Shown here: positions 60,598 to 64,000 of the stretch, one piece after another
How the letters are laid out: the number at the start of each line of letters is the position of its first letter
Position numbering within the stretch: position 1 is the first letter of the stretch
Source of the DNA: Microglena sp. YARC
Lineage: Eukaryota > Chlorophyta > Chlorophyceae > Chlamydomonadales > Chlamydomonadaceae
NCBI GenBank assembly: GCA_022414725.1
Contig: JAJSRW010002070.1
Coordinates: forward strand, 1 to 64,000
DNA length: 64,000 bases
Direction of reading: 5' to 3'
Notes under the pieces: generated by a model
The model's database searches: none
What the model was told of the DNA's origin: nothing
What the model saw: the letters and a program-made list of their open reading frames with translations, nothing else
Position numbers and translations under genes: made by a program

Positions 60598-62578
60598 ATG
60601 GTTATCCGTCTCCTCACCGAACGAAGCCCCCGCAGCCCGAATCTTCCAGATGAAATTGGGGTACGTCTGTTCCCGCACCAACGGGCGTCGATCGCCGCAT
60701 GCATGTCGATGGAAAGAGAACTGATCAGCTTGCGAGAACTGTTTGGTATTTCAGAACATGAGAATAATGATGGCAACAGCGTCGTTGGTGTTGATGACGA
60801 GGCCATTGCTGATGCAGCGTCTTCGATATTCCTTGTAGCTTCAACATCGAAGGTCGTGCGTCCTAGGGTCGGTGTGATCAGCGATCTTGGGGGGTCCGGT
60901 AAGTCGTTGATTATTCTCAGCATGGTGTTATTCTTGAAACCCATTGTACCCGCCCCACTTCCTTCAAGCGATGTGGATTACATATCCTTTGCGTGCGACA
61001 ACGTCTCGATCGTGATGGACTCCCACCGTATGCCTAATGTACGGACTTCTGTTATTGTGATTCCGCATACATTGGTATATCAGTGGAAGTGCTATGCCGA
61101 GAGCTTTCGTGACCACTTATCGTTCACCGTTGTGTCGCGCTACAACCACGTTTGCGAATTGTGCGACCTCTCCCGTATTCAATCGCTAGATTTGATCATA
61201 GTATCGAACTCCTTTTATGACTCGATCGCGATGACATTGAACCGAATGCAAGTGAAGATTGCGCGCGTGTTCATCGACGAGGCAGATACAATCTCCGCCT
61301 GTACTGTCTCTATGGACGCCGGCTTCCACTGGTACGTTACCTCCGACACAAATAGTCTCATGAACGGGTCTCGAGCTAACTCGTACATAGTGAACAACAC
61401 CTTCAAAGCAAATGTCATGTCATCCCACCATAGCCGCCTCCACGAGCCCACCGGTTTGTTCGTCCGGAACGAGGACGCTTTCGTGTTGAGATCGTTCGAG
61501 TTTCCAGTTGCGAACATCGCAAACGTGACTTGTAGGTTCCCATCTAATCCACCTGGGAGTAGCAGTTACTACTTCCCCCACAAATTGTTCAAGGAACACT
61601 CTCTAAATATGCGTGTCCTGGCAGAGATTGAGTCCGGAAAAGGCATAGACAATGCTCTGCGTATTATTCCTTCATCCCAACACGAATCGGATGAGTTGGG
61701 GGCTCTGAAACGTTTGTTGACCTCTTCGATTCCCGGAGTGGTTAGAAGGGCAGAAACTCGCACGGCTATTGTAACCTCAAACCCCGAGGAGACCGCTTCC
61801 TGCTCAATATGCTACGATGACATCGGATCTCGTGGTTATGGGAACACAGGTTGCTCTGATGTACAACTTAAACCGCAAGTGGTTGTCCCATGCTGCGCAA
61901 ACTCGTTTTGCCTTCGCTGTTTATGTATGTGGCTTGCTACATCATCGTCGGACTCTAGCCCGTCTTCTGCTACGTGTCCCATATGTCGCAGCCCGACGCG
62001 ACTCGAGGATGCCATTGTCGTGCACTCATCGGAACTCTCTGCAACACTTGAGACAAATATCGCAGAAGACCACGAGCATCAAACGCCTCCATTGGGCACT
62101 GTGTTCTGCAAGATGGAAACGTTGAAGTACTTTTTGAATACAATGGTGACATCATCATCTAATGGTCGAGTCATCATTTTTTTCTTCTCACCGGTATGCA
62201 TTGGATAGCATCTCCGAGTGTTTGGGCGATCTTTCAATTCCTTACGCGTTCTTGCGCGGGAACAGTGGCATCATCCGCAATACGATCAACCGATTTCGCT
62301 CTGGAATTGTGCGGGTTCTGCTGGCGAGTCCCACGCATTTCGGATCTGGTCTGAACATGGAGATGGTGAGCGACATCATTTTCATGCATCCTCCGCATCA
62401 GTCGCTTGTTACACGGGTGATCGAACGCGCGCTGAGAGTGGGTCGAACCAGCCAGTTAAGGGTGTGGAACATGTGCTACGAGGGTGACATATTGGACTGG
62501 TACACGCAGTATCCATCGGTCACTCCAGGCGAAGTTGCCGCCATTATTGATGCATCATCAGATGCATCTGGACTTTAA
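60598..62578 (+). CDS. SNF2-family helicase with RING finger, frameshifted near the 3' end
   Basis: ATG 60598. Helicase motifs are LFPHQRASIAAC (Q motif), VISDLGGSGKSLIILSMVL (Walker A), VIVIPHTLVYQW (Ia), VFIDEADTIS (DEAD-like Walker B, motif II) and YVTSDTNSL (III). A C3HC4 RING finger lies at about residues 403-465 (CSICYDDIG, VVVPCCANSFCLRCLCMWLA, CPICRSP), between the two helicase lobes. This is the arrangement of Rad5/HLTF-like SNF2 proteins that couple translocation to ubiquitin transfer. The frame changes in the T7 run near 62178, after which motif V/VI-like LLASPTHFGSGLNMEMVSDI and TRVIERALRVGRTSQLRVWN follow. Role: DNA repair, chromatin or transcription in the infected cell. Confidence 0.8.
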
Positions 62579-62713
62579 ATAATCTCACAAATAAAACAGG
62601 TGTAAAGAATTCTTGACAATGAATTGTACGCGTGGAGATATGTTTGGATGATGATGAAAAAACGAAGGTGACCGAGCGACTGATCTGCTTCTGAGCCGTT
62701 GCTTTCCGGGACT

Positions 62714-63690
62714 ATGCGAATGACGACGTACCCGATAGAGTATCCCGATATCTGGAGACACTACAAGCTCCAGTTGGCGTCGTTTTGGGTTGCCGAGGAG
62801 ATCGACTTTTCACGTGATCGCGAGCATTTCAACAACAAGTTGAATGAAGAGGAGCGACACTTTGTCAAGAACATTCTTGTCTTCTTCGCTGCTAGCGACA
62901 CGCTTGTATCTCTCAACCTGATGACGAACTTCTGTAAGGATGTGACTGTCATGGAGGCGCAGTACGGGTACACCTTCCAGGCGATGATGGAGAACGTGCA
63001 CGCCGAGGTGTACAGTCTGATGATCGAAACTTTTATCCAAGACAATAGTGTGAAGGACTCGATCTACAAGGACCTTGGGACATGCAAAGCGTGATTAGGA
63101 AGGTGAATTGGGCTGCCAAGTGGTGCGACCCGTCTGAGCCTTTCCACAAGCGCATTGTTGCGTTCGCAATCGTCGAGGGATTGTTCTTCTCAGGCGCCTT
63201 TTGCGCGATCTACTGGATAAAGCAGCGCAATCTTCTCCCGGGACTGACCAAGTCTAACGAGTTCATCGCCCGCGACGAAGGACTGCACACCGAGTTCGCT
63301 TGTCTTCTTCACTCGAAGCTGTTGAAGCGAATGTCGCCTGAGGAGGCTCGCGAGATGTTCATGGAAGCGATCTCTATCGAGAAGGAGTTCATTTGCGAGG
63401 CGGTCCCCTGTCGCTTGGTGGGGATGAACCCCAAGCTCATGTGCCAGTACATAGAGCACGTCGCTGACAACCTGTTGGTCATGCTTGGGTACCCCATCAT
63501 ATTCGGATCGACCAACCCGTTTGGTTTCATGGAGCTCATAGGCATGAACGCGCGCACGAACTTTTTCGAGGAACGAGCTTCGTTGTACCAGCGCTCGGAC
63601 GTGATGAACACGGATAGACGTAATACCGAGACGGGTGGCCCCCAATCATCACGCGACAAGGGAGACACCTTTTTCACAGAGGACTTTTAG
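62714..63690 (+). CDS. Ribonucleotide reductase class Ia small subunit (R2), frameshifted
   Basis: Start at ATG 62714 after a TTG. It supplies deoxyribonucleotides with the R1 subunit (not in this window). The iron-binding residues are visible: EEIDFSRDREHF, EEERHFVKNILVFF, FQAMMENVHAEVYSLMI (E-x-x-H) and FIARDEGLHTEFACLL (E-x-x-H). It ends exactly with the family's FFTEDF tail at TAG 63688-63690, so TAG is used as a true terminator here. The frame changes at about 63085, after SIYKDLG. Length about 325, as usual. It converges with the PCNA gene, overlapping by four bases. Confidence 0.92.
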
Positions 63691-64000
63691 AGTTGGGGAG
63701 CCAAAGCTAGTCGGATTGATCCTAGAGAAGACACGTCATACTTGATGATTAAAGGATAGTCATTCTTCAGGTAGATCTCTGCAGTGGTGCAGAGGTTGGT
63801 ACACTTTGTGAAGAGGACCATCTGTTTGAGACTGAAGACGCCTTGCACAATCTCTGTACATGTATCTCTTCCATGTTCGGTATCGACGACGCACTCTGGG
63901 ATGGGGACACAACCGTCTTTCATAAGGCTGTTTATGTCGCTTGTTTCTGCATCGTCGTACGGCGAGATGTTCTTGTGCGTCTTGTTGTTGTCGAAGATGG
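63687..64000 (-). CDS. PCNA: PCNA-like sliding clamp, C-terminal part (truncated by window end)
   Basis: The minus-strand frame is open to the window edge at 64000. It has the C-terminal PCNA strands IVQGVFSLKQMVLFTKCTNL, CTTAEIYLKNDYPLIIKYDV and SSLGSIRLALAPQL, close to the cellular PCNA C-terminus (F-x-x-KY, KNDYPL-x-x-x-Y, LG-x-I-x-x-x-LAP). The clamp tethers polymerases to DNA. The N-terminal two thirds lie beyond the window. Upstream of about 63925 the frame reads IFDNNKTHKNISPYDD, which is compatible with the family's inter-domain region. Confidence 0.85.
   Translation of the reverse strand, partial: IFDNNKTHKNISPYDDAETSDINSLMKDGCVPIPECVVDTEHGRDTCTEIVQGVFSLKQMVLFTKCTNLCTTAEIYLKNDYPLIIKYDVSSLGSIRLALAPQL

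Noticed and set aside
15125..63690. Full reassignment of TAG to an amino acid
   Set aside because: R2 ends with TAG exactly after the conserved FFTEDF tail and RPB2 also ends with TAG at the expected place, so TAG works as stop.

Overview
The window is a stretch of giant DNA virus (Nucleocytoviricota) sequence. Hallmark genes are an A32-type packaging ATPase, RNA polymerase subunits RPB2, RPB5 and RPB10, a PCNA clamp, the ribonucleotide reductase small subunit, an Erv1-type sulfhydryl oxidase, a D5-type primase-polymerase, a SNF2 helicase with a RING finger, and the virus-restricted families DUF5871 and DUF5761. The set resembles algal or protist viruses (Algavirales/Imitervirales-like) more than pox-, asfar- or iridoviruses; that placement is inference. 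Major capsid protein, DNA polymerase B and RPB1 are not in this window.

Layout. 1-4.06 kb holds no recognisable gene, only a short transposon remnant and a decayed minisatellite. 4.07-9.3 kb carries RPB10, two unknown genes, a membrane protein, DUF5761, primase-polymerase and a nucleotidyltransferase-fold protein. 9.3-12.0 kb has transposon debris and a large repeat-tailed protein. 12-17.5 kb is a compact viral block (DUF5871, packaging ATPase, RPB5, unknowns). 17.7-21.1 kb is a complete IS630/mariner-Fanzor element. 22-26.5 kb is RPB2 with a mini-intein. 28.4-41.4 kb is an AT-rich kinesin-like gene split by an 8.9-kb eukaryotic-type transposon that has its own introns and a large palindrome. 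41.3-49 kb has repeat proteins, adhesin/fibre proteins, small genes and a 2-oxoglutarate oxygenase. 49.3-60.4 kb has Erv1, several small membrane proteins, a phage-tail-collar protein, a MIF4G-like protein and a very long Pro-rich repeat protein. 60.6-64.0 kb has SNF2-RING, ribonucleotide reductase and PCNA.

Functionally the genes cover transcription (RPB2, RPB5, RPB10), DNA replication and nucleotide supply (primase-polymerase, PCNA, ribonucleotide reductase, SNF2-RING), virion assembly (packaging ATPase, Erv1, membrane proteins) and host contact (YadA-like, fibre and tail-collar proteins). A GTATAAA motif sits 35-90 bases before several start codons.

Two features dominate. First, the mobile element load is heavy and of eukaryotic character, including an element with spliceosomal introns. 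Second, more than twenty coding frames are interrupted, most by single-base shifts (often at homopolymers) and a few by internal stops, mainly TAG. Either this is an endogenised giant virus decaying in a host chromosome, or an imperfectly polished long-read assembly, or both. The intron-bearing transposon inside a viral gene favours nuclear residence; the homopolymer bias favours a contribution from sequencing error.
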